Below, one piece after another: positions 41,615 through 52,821 of a stretch of 64,000 nucleotides of DNA (its first letter is position 1; every line of letters begins with the position of its first letter). Where the stretch lies: assembly GCA_024235595.1 (NCBI GenBank), contig JACKMC010000005.1:1-64000 (forward strand), given 5' to 3'. Under the pieces are notes generated by a model. That model saw only the letters and a program-made list of their open reading frames with translations, did not search any database and was not told the origin of the DNA. The translations under genes were made by a program, and so were the position numbers. The stretch comes from Zoogloeaceae bacterium. GTDB taxonomy: Bacteria > Pseudomonadota > Gammaproteobacteria > Burkholderiales > Rhodocyclaceae.

Positions 41615-42607
41615 TCAGGCCAGCAGGTCCTTCACGCCTTCGCGCTCTTCGAGCAGTTCGTTGAGCGTATGAGTCATGCGCTCGCGAGAGAAATCGTCGA
41701 TCTCGAGCCCCTGGACGATCTTGTACTGGCCGTTTTCGGTGGTCACCGGGAAGCCGTAGATGATGCCTTCGGGGATGCCGTAGGATCCGTCGGACGGGAT
41801 GCCCATGGTGACCCACTCGCCGTTCGAGCCCAGCACCCAGTCGCGGATGTGGTCGATCGCGGCGTTGGCCGCCGAGGCGGCGGAAGACAGGCCGCGCGCC
41901 TCGATGATGGCTGCACCACGCTTGCCGACGGTGGGCAGGAAGACGTCACGGTTCCATGCTTCGTCGTTTACCAGGTTCTTGACGCTGTCGCCGCTGGAGG
42001 TGCAGAAGCGATAGTCCGCGTACATGGTGGGGGAGTGATTGCCCCATACGACGAGGCTCTTGAGGCTCGATACCGCGCGGCCGGTCTTGCCGGCAAGCTG
42101 CGACAGGGCGCGGTTGTGATCGAGGCGCAACATGCCGGTGAAGTTCTTCTCGGACACGCGGCCGAACTTCTTGGCGGTTTCCTTGGCGATGTATGCGTTG
42201 GTGTTGCAGGGGTTGCCGACAACCAGCACCTTGCAGTCAGGGTCGGCGTACTGGCCGATCGCAGCACCCTGAACGGTAAAGATCTTGGCATTCTCGGTGA
42301 GCAGGTCCTTGCGCTCCATGCCCGGGCCGCGCGGACGAGCGCCCACCAGCAGGGCGACGTTTGCGTCCTTGAAGGCGACGTTCGGATCGTCGGTGGCGAT
42401 CATTCCTGCGAGCAGCGGGAAAGCGCAGTCTTCCAGTTCCATCATCACGCCCTTGACTGCCTTCTGTGCCTGCGGCAGATCCAGCAACTGGAGAATTACC
42501 GGTTGGTCCTTGCCGAGCATTTCGCCGCTGGCAATGCGGAACAGCAGACTGTAGCCGATCTGGCCGGCAGCGCCGGTGATGGCAACGCGAACGGGGGCTT
42601 TACTCAT
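41615..42607 (-). CDS. mdh: Malate dehydrogenase
   Basis: NAD-dependent oxidation of malate to oxaloacetate in the TCA cycle. 330 residues of the LDH-like/cytosolic-type MDH used by betaproteobacteria: GAAGQIGYSLLFRIASGEML (NAD loop), LVGARPRGPGMERKDLL (active-site loop Arg) and VVWGNHSPTMYADYRF (catalytic His). Transcribed alone from a canonical promoter, divergent from gntR. Confidence 0.98.
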   Translation of the reverse strand: MSKAPVRVAITGAAGQIGYSLLFRIASGEMLGKDQPVILQLLDLPQAQKAVKGVMMELEDCAFPLLAGMIATDDPNVAFKDANVALLVGARPRGPGMERKDLLTENAKIFTVQGAAIGQYADPDCKVLVVGNPCNTNAYIAKETAKKFGRVSEKNFTGMLRLDHNRALSQLAGKTGRAVSSLKSLVVWGNHSPTMYADYRFCTSSGDSVKNLVNDEAWNRDVFLPTVGKRGAAIIEARGLSSAASAANAAIDHIRDWVLGSNGEWVTMGIPSDGSYGIPEGIIYGFPVTTENGQYKIVQGLEIDDFSRERMTHTLNELLEEREGVKDLLA

Positions 42608-42710
42608 ATTGTGGTACTCCCTCTCTCAAAAAGCGGTGGCATGAAAATATGCTGGCGATGGACGCAATGGCAAGACGGAAATATTGCACCGCGACGCGGA
42701 CGGCGCAAGG

Positions 42711-42739
42711 ATGTTAGGAGCAAAGAAATGTCCTGTCAA
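42711..42739 (-). promoter_or_regulatory. Sigma-70 promoter of mdh
   Basis: On the minus strand a perfect -35 TTGACA (42739-42734) and TAACAT -10 (42716-42711) are separated by exactly 17 bp. The predicted 5' UTR is about 95 nt. A palindrome lies 13 bp upstream of the -35, in the divergent gntR promoter region. Confidence 0.8.
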
Positions 42740-42752
42740 TTAATGTATTTTG

Positions 42753-42764
42753 TCTTATATAAGA
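42753..42764. promoter_or_regulatory. Palindrome between mdh and gntR, possible operator
   Basis: TCTTATATAAGA, a perfect 12-bp palindrome in an AT-rich patch of a GC-rich region. It overlaps a possible -10 (TATATA, 42756-42761) of gntR, with CTGTCA 17 bp upstream as -35. A regulator bound here could repress gntR itself and touch the mdh promoter. Confidence 0.5.
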
Positions 42765-42813
42765 TATATGAGTGACGATGGACTCGCTCGGATTTTTGTG
42801 CTGAAATATTGCG

Positions 42814-43542
42814 ATGCGCCAAGAGTCGCCAACCTTCAGCCCACTTTACCGCCAGATCAAGAACCTGATCATCCAGGCGCTTGAGGCGGGTGAATGGCGG
42901 CCCGGGCAGGCGATCCCCAGCGAGCAGGAGTTGGCCCTGCGCTTCAACGTGAGCCAGGGTACTGTGCGCAAGGCCATTGACGAAATGGCCGGCGAAAACA
43001 TGGTGGTCAGAAAGCAGGGGAAGGGGACTTTCGTCGCCTCGCACAATGACCCTCGCTCGCTCTTCCGCTTCCTGCGTCTCGTCCCGAATGACGGCGATCT
43101 TTCTCATCCCGATAGCGTACCCCTGGAATGCTGGAAGGCCAAGGCCGGGCATGAGGCGTCGCGCATGCTTGGCGTCGACCCCGGCGCCCCGATCATCATC
43201 GTGCGGCGACTACTGAAATTTTCGGGCGTCCCCGTCGTGGTGGACGAAATCTACCTGCCAGGCGAGATCTTCCAGGGCCTCTCCCTCGAACTGCTGCAGA
43301 GCTGGAGTGGCTCCTTGTACAGTCTCTTCGAGTCCCGATTCGGGTTGCGCATGATTCGCGCACAGGAGCGAATCCGCGCCGTCGCCGCCGATCGCACAAC
43401 CGCCGAAATGTTGCGCGTTGGCGAGTCTACGCCGCTTCTTTCGGTGGAGCGGGTGACCTACACGTATGGCGACAAACCCGTCGAATGGCGTCGGGGTCTG
43501 TACCTTACGGCTAACCATTTCTATCTGAATGAGCTGAGTTGA
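42814..43542 (+). CDS. GntR-family regulator with UTRA ligand domain (HutC subfamily)
   Basis: 242 residues: a GntR winged helix (about 8-75, PSEQELALRFNVSQGTVRKA holding the recognition helix, KQGKGTFV the wing) and a UTRA effector domain (about 95-240). It lies between divergent mdh and the sdh-gltA operon. A HutC-class site on the sdhC -10 and the palindrome before its own start make it the likely regulator of this TCA cluster. The ligand is unknown; an organic acid or CoA ester would make sense but is not shown. Confidence 0.93.
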   Translation: MRQESPTFSPLYRQIKNLIIQALEAGEWRPGQAIPSEQELALRFNVSQGTVRKAIDEMAGENMVVRKQGKGTFVASHNDPRSLFRFLRLVPNDGDLSHPDSVPLECWKAKAGHEASRMLGVDPGAPIIIVRRLLKFSGVPVVVDEIYLPGEIFQGLSLELLQSWSGSLYSLFESRFGLRMIRAQERIRAVAADRTTAEMLRVGESTPLLSVERVTYTYGDKPVEWRRGLYLTANHFYLNELS

Positions 43543-43569
43543 TTGGTGTCGAGTAAGGCTGTGGTAAGC

Positions 43570-43578
43570 GTTTATACT
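43570..43578 (+). promoter_or_regulatory. sdhC -10 element overlapped by a HutC-type GntR motif
   Basis: GTTTATACT holds a good -10 (TATACT, 43573-43578) and, overlapping it, GTTTATAC (43570-43577), which fits the HutC-subfamily pattern GT-N-TA-N-AC. It is 64 bp before sdhC and directly downstream of the gntR gene. The -35 is poor. Repression by occlusion is the simplest reading. Confidence 0.5.
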
Positions 43579-43641
43579 TTAAGTTTTTATGTGGGAGTGA
43601 AGCGGAGTAAGCTCTTCCGCGGACTTTGAGGGGGAAAATAA

Positions 43642-44031
43642 ATGTCAGAAGTGACTGTGAGAAAACAGCGCCCGAAGCATCTGGCGTTGAATGAAATCCG
43701 GCTGCCATTGCCGGGCTTTGTCTCGATCCTTCACCGGATCAGTGGTGCGGGCCTGTTCCTGTGCCTGCCGTTGTTGCTCGCGCTGTTCGGCAACAGCGTC
43801 GGTTCTCCGGAATCGTTCGCGGCGTACAAGGAAACCGTTGGTAATCCTTTCATGAAGCTGATCCTCTTCGGACTGCTTTGGGCCTACCTCCATCACTTCT
43901 GTGCGGGCATCCGTTTTCTGCTGCTCGACATGCACAAGGGCCTGGATCTGCCTGCTGCACGCAAGAGTTCAAAGGTCGTTCTCGTTGTCAGCATTGCGCT
44001 GACCCTGATCATTGGAGTCAAGCTATGGTAA
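43642..44031 (+). CDS. sdhC: Succinate dehydrogenase cytochrome b556 subunit
   Basis: A membrane anchor of complex II, 129 residues, three helices. SILHRISGAGLF has the family's helix-I Ser/Arg quinone-site residues and HHFCAGIRFLLLDMHKG a haem-ligand histidine. It is the first gene of sdhCDAB-sdhE-gltA and overlaps sdhD by 7 bp. Confidence 0.96.
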   Translation: MSEVTVRKQRPKHLALNEIRLPLPGFVSILHRISGAGLFLCLPLLLALFGNSVGSPESFAAYKETVGNPFMKLILFGLLWAYLHHFCAGIRFLLLDMHKGLDLPAARKSSKVVLVVSIALTLIIGVKLW

Positions 44032-44372
44032 GCCGTATCGTCGTCGGCGCTCACTACGGTTTCCGCGACTGGCTGGGCCAGCGTGTGACCGCGGTCTTCA
44101 TGGCGCTCTACACTGTCCTGTTCGCGTTCAACGCGCTGACGCTGCCCGAGATGAGCTACGAGGCCTGGAGCGGCATGTTTGCCGGTGGCTTCATGCGTTT
44201 CATGACCTTCCTGTTCTTCCTCGCGCTGTTTTATCACGCCTGGGTTGGCATTCGTGATATCTACATGGATTACATAAAGCCGGTTGGCATTCGCCTCGCG
44301 CTGCATGCGATCACCCTCTTTCTGCTCATCGGTTACGCCGGCTGGGCTGCCCGAATCCTGTGGAGGCTGTAA
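44025..44372 (+). CDS. sdhD: Succinate dehydrogenase hydrophobic anchor subunit
   Basis: 115 residues, three helices. The quinone/haem site motif ALFYHAWVGIRDIYMDYIKP is typical. ATG at 44025 overlaps the sdhC stop; the preceding in-frame sequence is sdhC read in another frame. sdhA begins at the next base after its stop. Confidence 0.96.
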   Translation: MVSRIVVGAHYGFRDWLGQRVTAVFMALYTVLFAFNALTLPEMSYEAWSGMFAGGFMRFMTFLFFLALFYHAWVGIRDIYMDYIKPVGIRLALHAITLFLLIGYAGWAARILWRL

Positions 44373-46166
44373 GTGAAAGTCGCCAAGCGTACTTTTGACG
44401 CCGTAATCGTCGGCGCTGGTGGTGCTGGACTGCGTGCCGCACTACAACTCTCCGAGTCCGGCATGAAGACGGCCGTACTCACCAAGGTGTTCCCGACCCG
44501 CTCGCATACGGTCGCCGCTCAGGGTGGGGTCGCTGCCTCGCTCGGAAACTCGACCGAAGACAACTGGCACTGGCACATGTACGACACCGTGAAAGGGTCG
44601 GACTGGCTGGGCGACCAGGATGCCATCGAGTTCATGTGCAAGAAGGCCAACGAAGTCGTGGTCGAACTCGAACACTACGGCATGCCCTTCGACCGCACCG
44701 ACGACGGCAAGATCTATCAGCGGCCCTTCGGCGGCCACTCGATGAACTACGGGCAGGCGCCGGTGATGCGCTCCTGCGCTGCTGCCGACCGTACCGGACA
44801 TGCGATGCTGCATGCGCTCTACCAGCGCAATGTGCGCGCCAACACCCAGTTCTTCGTGGAGTGGATGGCACTCGATCTGATTCGCGATGCGGATGGTGAC
44901 GTGCTGGGTGTGACTGCCATGGAGATGGAGACTGGCGAGGTTTCGATCTTCCATGCCAAGGCGACCATCTTCGCGACCGGAGGCGCCGGTCGAATCTACT
45001 TCAGCTCAACCAATGCCTTCATCAATACCGGTGACGGCGTGGGCATGGCGGCACGTGCGGGCGTTCCCCTCGAAGACATGGAGTTCTGGCAGTTCCACCC
45101 CACCGGTGTCGCCGGCGCCGGCGTGCTGATCACCGAGGGCGTGCGCGGTGAAGGAGGCATTCTGCGCAACAGCGCAGGTGAGCGCTTCATGGAGCGCTAT
45201 GCGCCGAACCTCAAGGATCTTGCCTCTCGCGACGTCGTTTCGCGGGCGATGACCACCGAGATCAACGAGGGCCGTGGCTGTGGACCCGACAAGGATCACG
45301 TGCTGCTCGACATCACCCACCTGGCGCCAGAGAACATCATGAAGCGCCTGCCGGGGATTCGCGAGATCTCGATCCAGTTCGCCGGGATCGACCCGATCAA
45401 GGCGCCGATTCCCGTGGTGCCGACCTGCCACTACCAGATGGGCGGCATTCCGACCAACTACAAGGGCCAGGTGGTGGTGCCGCAGGGTGAGAACAACAAC
45501 GCCCCGGTGCGCGGCTTCTATGCGGCGGGGGAATGTGCGTGTGCGTCGGTGCATGGCGCGAACCGGCTGGGGACCAATTCGCTGCTCGATCTGCTGGTGT
45601 TCGGCAAATCAGCCGGCGAAACCGTGGTCGAGGACTTCGAGCGCGGCGATCTGTCGCTCAAGCCCTTGCCCGAAGATGCCGCGGATGCCTCGCTGGCGCG
45701 ACTCGCCCGTCTCGAGAACCAGAAGAACGGCGAGAGCGTGCACGAGGTCCGCCTGGCAATGCAGCGGACCATGCAGAAGCATGCTGGTGTTTTCCGCTTC
45801 AACACGCTGCTCAAGGAAGGCGTTGACGCCATCCTGGCGGTCGCCGAGCGGGCGAAGAACACCGAGATCGCGGACAAGTCCCAGGTCTGGAACACGGCGC
45901 GCATGGAGGCGTTGGAACTCGACAACCTGATCGAGGTTGCCAAGGCGACGATGATCTCCGCCGAGGCGCGCAAGGAATCGCGTGGCGCCCACGTTCGCGA
46001 CGATGCGCTCGATAATGCCGAAACGCCCAATGGGCGTGACGATGCCAATTGGCTGAAGCACACCTTGTGGTATTCCGAGGACAACCGCCTGGCCTACAAG
46101 CCGGTGAACCTCAAGCCGATGTCCGACGATGTCGAGCCGATCGCGCTCGCCAAGCGCACATACTGA
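44373..46166 (+). CDS. sdhA: Succinate dehydrogenase flavoprotein subunit
   Basis: Oxidises succinate to fumarate on covalent FAD. 597 residues: the dinucleotide fold VGAGGAGLRAALQL (about 11-24), RSHTVAAQGGVAASLGN with the flavinylated histidine, HPTGVAGAGVLITEGVRGEG (active site) and the CTD with the R-rich capping region. The start is GTG immediately after sdhD. The FAD assembly factor SdhE is encoded two genes later. Confidence 0.99.
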   Translation: MKVAKRTFDAVIVGAGGAGLRAALQLSESGMKTAVLTKVFPTRSHTVAAQGGVAASLGNSTEDNWHWHMYDTVKGSDWLGDQDAIEFMCKKANEVVVELEHYGMPFDRTDDGKIYQRPFGGHSMNYGQAPVMRSCAAADRTGHAMLHALYQRNVRANTQFFVEWMALDLIRDADGDVLGVTAMEMETGEVSIFHAKATIFATGGAGRIYFSSTNAFINTGDGVGMAARAGVPLEDMEFWQFHPTGVAGAGVLITEGVRGEGGILRNSAGERFMERYAPNLKDLASRDVVSRAMTTEINEGRGCGPDKDHVLLDITHLAPENIMKRLPGIREISIQFAGIDPIKAPIPVVPTCHYQMGGIPTNYKGQVVVPQGENNNAPVRGFYAAGECACASVHGANRLGTNSLLDLLVFGKSAGETVVEDFERGDLSLKPLPEDAADASLARLARLENQKNGESVHEVRLAMQRTMQKHAGVFRFNTLLKEGVDAILAVAERAKNTEIADKSQVWNTARMEALELDNLIEVAKATMISAEARKESRGAHVRDDALDNAETPNGRDDANWLKHTLWYSEDNRLAYKPVNLKPMSDDVEPIALAKRTY

Positions 46167-46185
46167 TGCGCGGGGAGAATTCACG

Positions 46186-46896
46186 ATGACCAAACGTACC
46201 GTTCAATTCAAGATCTACCGTTACGATCCGGACAAGGACGACAAACCCTACATGCAGGACATCAGCGTCGAACTGGAGGCTGCGGACAAGAAGCTCCTCG
46301 ACGCGATCACCCGCCTGAAGGTCAAGGACGACACCCTGTCGTTCCGTCGTTCGTGCCGCGAGGGCGTTTGCGGTTCCGACGCGATGAACATCAATGGCAA
46401 GAATGGCCTTGCCTGCCTCACCGATGTCGATAGCCTGGAGCAGCCGATCACGCTGCGTCCGCTGCCGGGGCTGCCCGTGATCCGCGATCTGATCGTCGAC
46501 ATGACGCAGTTTTTCAAGCAGTACCATTCGATCACGCCTTACCTGATCAACAACGAACCGGCCCCCGAGCGCGAGCGCCTGCAGACCCCGGAGGAGCGTG
46601 AAGAACTCAACGGGCTTTACGAGTGCATCCTCTGCGCCTGCTGTTCGACTTCCTGCCCGTCGTTCTGGTGGAACCCCGACAAGTTCGTGGGACCGGCCGG
46701 TCTTCTGGCCGCCTATCGGTTCATCGCCGATACGCGTGACCAGGCAACCTCGGAGCGCCTCGACAACCTCGAGGACCCGTATCGCCTGTTCCGCTGCCAC
46801 ACCATCATGAACTGTGTGGATGTCTGCCCGAAGAATCTCAATCCGACCCGGGCGATCGGCAAGATCAAGGACATGATGTTGCGCAGGGCCATATGA
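46186..46896 (+). CDS. sdhB: Succinate dehydrogenase iron-sulfur subunit
   Basis: 236 residues carrying three clusters: 2Fe-2S (CREGVCGSDAMNINGKNGLA plus Cys), 4Fe-4S (CILCACCSTSCP) and 3Fe-4S (CHTIMNCVDVCPKNLNP). The start at 46186 follows GGGGAG; the frame is open upstream through the end of sdhA but is not coding there. It overlaps sdhE by 4 bp. Confidence 0.99.
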   Translation: MTKRTVQFKIYRYDPDKDDKPYMQDISVELEAADKKLLDAITRLKVKDDTLSFRRSCREGVCGSDAMNINGKNGLACLTDVDSLEQPITLRPLPGLPVIRDLIVDMTQFFKQYHSITPYLINNEPAPERERLQTPEEREELNGLYECILCACCSTSCPSFWWNPDKFVGPAGLLAAYRFIADTRDQATSERLDNLEDPYRLFRCHTIMNCVDVCPKNLNPTRAIGKIKDMMLRRAI

Positions 46897-47129
46897 GTAT
46901 CAACCGGGGACGCGTTCGCTGGCATTGCCGCAGGGCATTGCTCGAGTTGGACATCGTATTCGAACGTTTCCTTGCGCGAGACTTCGATCGTCTGGGCGAC
47001 GATCAACTCGCCGACCTCGTGGATCTGCTGCAGCTCGAGGACTATGACCTCTGGGCCATGGTCAATGGCAGCAAGCCCTGCGAGGTGGAGCGATGGAAAG
47101 GTTTGGTGGCACTGCTGCGTCAGGCGTGA
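46893..47129 (+). CDS. sdhE: FAD assembly factor SdhE
   Basis: A 78-residue helical protein that promotes covalent flavinylation of SdhA. The conserved R-G-x-x-E motif is read here as RRALLELD, with Ala15 at the usual glycine and Glu18 kept. The rest (DRLGDDQLADLVDLLQLEDYDLW) matches the family. Its ATG overlaps the sdhB stop (ATGA), so it is made together with the enzyme it matures. Confidence 0.93.
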   Translation: MSINRGRVRWHCRRALLELDIVFERFLARDFDRLGDDQLADLVDLLQLEDYDLWAMVNGSKPCEVERWKGLVALLRQA

Positions 47130-47197
47130 CGCTGCAGTGCCACCGCCAGGGAGCAAGACAAGAAAGAGTCACTAACGGGGAAACATAGGGACGAATC

Positions 47198-48493
47198 ATG
47201 ACGACTGAACGTAAGGCCACGCTTTCTGTAGACGGCAAGACCGTCGATTTCCCGGTGCTCAGCGGCACCCACGGCAATGATGTGATCGACATTCGCACGC
47301 TGGGCGGCAAGACCGGTCTCTTTACCTACGATTCCGGCTTTCTATCGACGGCGAGCTGCCAGTCCAGGATCACCTTCATCGACGGTGACAAGGGCGAGCT
47401 GCTGTATCGCGGCTACCCCATCGAGCAACTTGCCGAGCAATGCAACTTCCTCGAAGTCGCCTATCTGCTCAAGAACGGCGAGCTGCCGAACGCTGTCGAG
47501 AAGAGGACGTTCGAGGACACCATCAAGAATCACACGATGGTGCACGACCAGATGACCAAGTTCTATTCCGGGTTCCGTCGTGATGCGCACCCGATGGCGG
47601 TGATGGTCGGCGTGGTTGGCGCGCTGTCTGCGTTCTACCACGACGCCTTCGATTTCTCCGACGCCGAGCACCGCAACGTTTCGATCAACCGTCTGATCGC
47701 CAAGCTGCCGACGATCGTTGCAATGGCCTACAAGTACAACATGGGTCAGCCGTTCATGTATCCGCGCAACGACCTCGACTACACGGCGAACTTCATGCAC
47801 ATGATGTTCGGTACGCCGTGTGAGAAGTACGAACCGAACCCGGTTCTGGTGCGCGCCCTCGACGTGATCTTCACGCTCCACGCCGACCACGAGCAGAACG
47901 CCTCCACCTCGACCGTGCGTCTGGCCGGCTCTTCCGGGGCCAACCCGTTCGCCTGCATCTCGGCCGGCATTGCCTGTCTCTGGGGCCCGTCTCACGGTGG
48001 CGCCAACGAGGCCTGCCTCAACATGCTCGAGGAGATCGGCGACGTGTCGCGCGTCGCGGAGTTCATCGCCCGCGCCAAGGACAAGAACGATCCCTTCAAG
48101 TTGATGGGCTTCGGCCACCGCGTCTACAAGAACTTCGATCCGCGCGCCAAGCTCATGCGCAAGGTCTGCTACGAAGTCCTGACCGAACTCGGCCTCGAGA
48201 ACGACCGGCTCTTCAAGCTCGCGATGGAACTCGAGAAGATCGCGCTCGAAGATCCCTATTTCGTCGAGAAGAAGCTCTATCCGAACGTCGACTTCTACTC
48301 CGGCATCGTGCAGAAGGCGCTGGGCATCCCGACCTCGATGTTTACCTGCATCTTCGCGCTGGCACGGACGGTGGGCTGGATTACCCAGTGGGAAGAGATG
48401 ATTACCGATCCGGAATACAAGATCGGTCGTCCGCGGCAACTGTACATCGGCGCCGCACGACGCGACGTTGCACCGATCGAGCAGCGCGCCTAA
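47198..48493 (+). CDS. gltA: Citrate synthase
   Basis: Condenses oxaloacetate and acetyl-CoA. 431 residues of the hexameric, Gram-negative type I form, which is NADH-sensitive in relatives. Active-site histidines lie in HADHEQNASTSTVRLAGS and WGPSHGGANEACL, the Asp/His pair in GFGHRVYKNFDPRAK. The start is ATG after GGGGAAAC. It is the last gene before a strong terminator. Confidence 0.99.
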   Translation: MTTERKATLSVDGKTVDFPVLSGTHGNDVIDIRTLGGKTGLFTYDSGFLSTASCQSRITFIDGDKGELLYRGYPIEQLAEQCNFLEVAYLLKNGELPNAVEKRTFEDTIKNHTMVHDQMTKFYSGFRRDAHPMAVMVGVVGALSAFYHDAFDFSDAEHRNVSINRLIAKLPTIVAMAYKYNMGQPFMYPRNDLDYTANFMHMMFGTPCEKYEPNPVLVRALDVIFTLHADHEQNASTSTVRLAGSSGANPFACISAGIACLWGPSHGGANEACLNMLEEIGDVSRVAEFIARAKDKNDPFKLMGFGHRVYKNFDPRAKLMRKVCYEVLTELGLENDRLFKLAMELEKIALEDPYFVEKKLYPNVDFYSGIVQKALGIPTSMFTCIFALARTVGWITQWEEMITDPEYKIGRPRQLYIGAARRDVAPIEQRA

Positions 48494-48536
48494 AGGGCCG
48501 GCGGGGGGGAGGAGACAAGTCCGGAACGCGCAACGC

Positions 48537-48566
48537 GGGATGGCCCCTGGGGGGTCGTCCCTTTTT
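48537..48566 (+). terminator. Intrinsic terminator after gltA
   Basis: An 11-bp stem GGGATGGCCCC/GGGGTCGTCCC (two G-U pairs) with a TGG loop and five T residues. It closes the sdhCDAB-sdhE-gltA operon and separates it from sucA. Confidence 0.88.
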
Positions 48567-48651
48567 CTTGTAGCACGCGTCGGACGAGTGTTTCCGGCCC
48601 GCATTCGCGGGTACACAACAACATGTACATGAAGAAATCCAGGTGGCTTTC

Positions 48652-51480
<2,829 letters not shown>

Positions 51481-51523
51481 AGCAGTCCAATAACCAAAGC
51501 CCAATGCACAAGAGGGAGAAGAA

Positions 51524-52729
51524 ATGCTGATCGAAGTTAAAGTGCCGCAGTTGTCCGAGTCCGTTTCCGAAGCCACGCTGGTCAGCTGGCACAAGAAGGA
51601 AGGCGACGCTGTTTCCCGCGATGAAAACCTCATCGATATCGAAACCGACAAGGTTGTGTTGGAAACGCCCGCGCCCGCGGATGGTGTGCTGGTGAAGATC
51701 GTCAAGCAGGGCGGCGACAGCGTCACCTCCGGTGAGCTGATCGCCCAGATCGACACCGAAGCCAAGGCCGCCGCCGGCGCCGCGGCCCCGGCGGAGAAGC
51801 CTGCCGCAGCCGCGCCCGCCGCAGCACCCGCACCGGCACCGGCACCGGCAACCGCGGCACCGACTGCTGCCGAAAGCGCCGCCAGCCCGGCAGCGCGCAA
51901 GATCCTCGCCGAGAAAGGCATCGCTGCCGACGACGTGGCAGGTTCGGGTCGCGGCGGCCGCATCACCAAGCAGGACGCTGCCTCGGCCCAGCCGAAGAGC
52001 GCCCCTGCCGCCCAGGTGATCGACGGCGAGCGTCCCGAGCAGCGTGTGCCGATGACCCGACTGCGCGCCCGCATTGCCGAGCGCCTGCTTCAATCGAAGA
52101 ACGAGAATGCCATCCTCACCACCTTCAACGAGGTGAACATGGCGCCCGTGATGGCGATGCGCAAGCAGTACGGCGAGAAGTTCGAGAAGGCACATGGCGT
52201 GCGTCTCGGCTTCATGGGGTTCTTCGTCAAGGCAGCTGTCGCTGCTCTCAAGAAGTTCCCGATCATCAACGCCTCGGTCGACGGCAGCGACATCGTTTAT
52301 CACGGCTACATCGATATCGGTATCGCGGTCGGCTCGCCGCGGGGCCTGGTGGTGCCGATCCTGCGTGATGCCGACCAGATGTCGATTGCCGACATCGAGA
52401 AGAAGATCGCCGAATTCGGTACCAAGGCGAAAGACGGCAAGCTCACCATGGAAGAGCTTTCCGGCGGCACCTTCTCGATCTCCAACGGTGGCGTGTTCGG
52501 CTCGATGCTGTCGACCCCGATCATCAACCCGCCGCAGTCGGCGATTCTCGGCATCCATGCCACCAAGGATCGTCCCGTGGTCGAGAACGGCCAGATCGTG
52601 ATCCGTCCGATCAACTATCTCGCCATGTCCTACGACCACCGCATCATCGACGGTCGCGAGGCGGTGCTCGGTCTGGTCACCATGAAGGAAGCGCTTGAAG
52701 ATCCGGCCCGCCTGATCCTCGACGTCTGA
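51524..52729 (+). CDS. sucB: Dihydrolipoyl succinyltransferase E2 component
   Basis: Transfers succinyl to CoA. 401 residues: lipoyl domain (1-77, lipoyl lysine Lys43 in ETDKVVLE), Ala/Pro linker (80-120), E3-binding domain (about 122-160, SPAARKILAEKGI) and catalytic domain (about 175-401) with SYDHRIIDGREAV (catalytic His). It lies 43 bp after sucA. Confidence 0.99.
   Translation: MLIEVKVPQLSESVSEATLVSWHKKEGDAVSRDENLIDIETDKVVLETPAPADGVLVKIVKQGGDSVTSGELIAQIDTEAKAAAGAAAPAEKPAAAAPAAAPAPAPAPATAAPTAAESAASPAARKILAEKGIAADDVAGSGRGGRITKQDAASAQPKSAPAAQVIDGERPEQRVPMTRLRARIAERLLQSKNENAILTTFNEVNMAPVMAMRKQYGEKFEKAHGVRLGFMGFFVKAAVAALKKFPIINASVDGSDIVYHGYIDIGIAVGSPRGLVVPILRDADQMSIADIEKKIAEFGTKAKDGKLTMEELSGGTFSISNGGVFGSMLSTPIINPPQSAILGIHATKDRPVVENGQIVIRPINYLAMSYDHRIIDGREAVLGLVTMKEALEDPARLILDV
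51824..51847 (+). repeat. Hexamer repeat in the sucB linker
   Basis: Four tandem hexamers of the GCACCG type encode the alternating Pro-Ala linker of E2. The repeat is in frame and could vary in length by slippage without breaking the gene. Confidence 0.7.
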
Positions 52730-52746
52730 TTTCATCTTGACAAGAG

Positions 52747-52797
52747 AAGGGGGTGTGCGAATGCGCGGGCAGGCGTCCGTGCGGCGCACTTCCCCTT
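52747..52797 (+). promoter_or_regulatory. Stem-loop between sucB and lpdA
   Basis: AAGGGG..GTGCG pairs with CGCAC..CCCCTT (2-nt internal mismatch) around a 25-nt loop, followed by TTC. It lies 25 bp before lpdA and may reduce read-through or protect the upstream mRNA. As a terminator it would be weak. Confidence 0.4.
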
Positions 52798-52821
52798 TTC
52801 GCCAAGCAAAGGAAGAACGAA

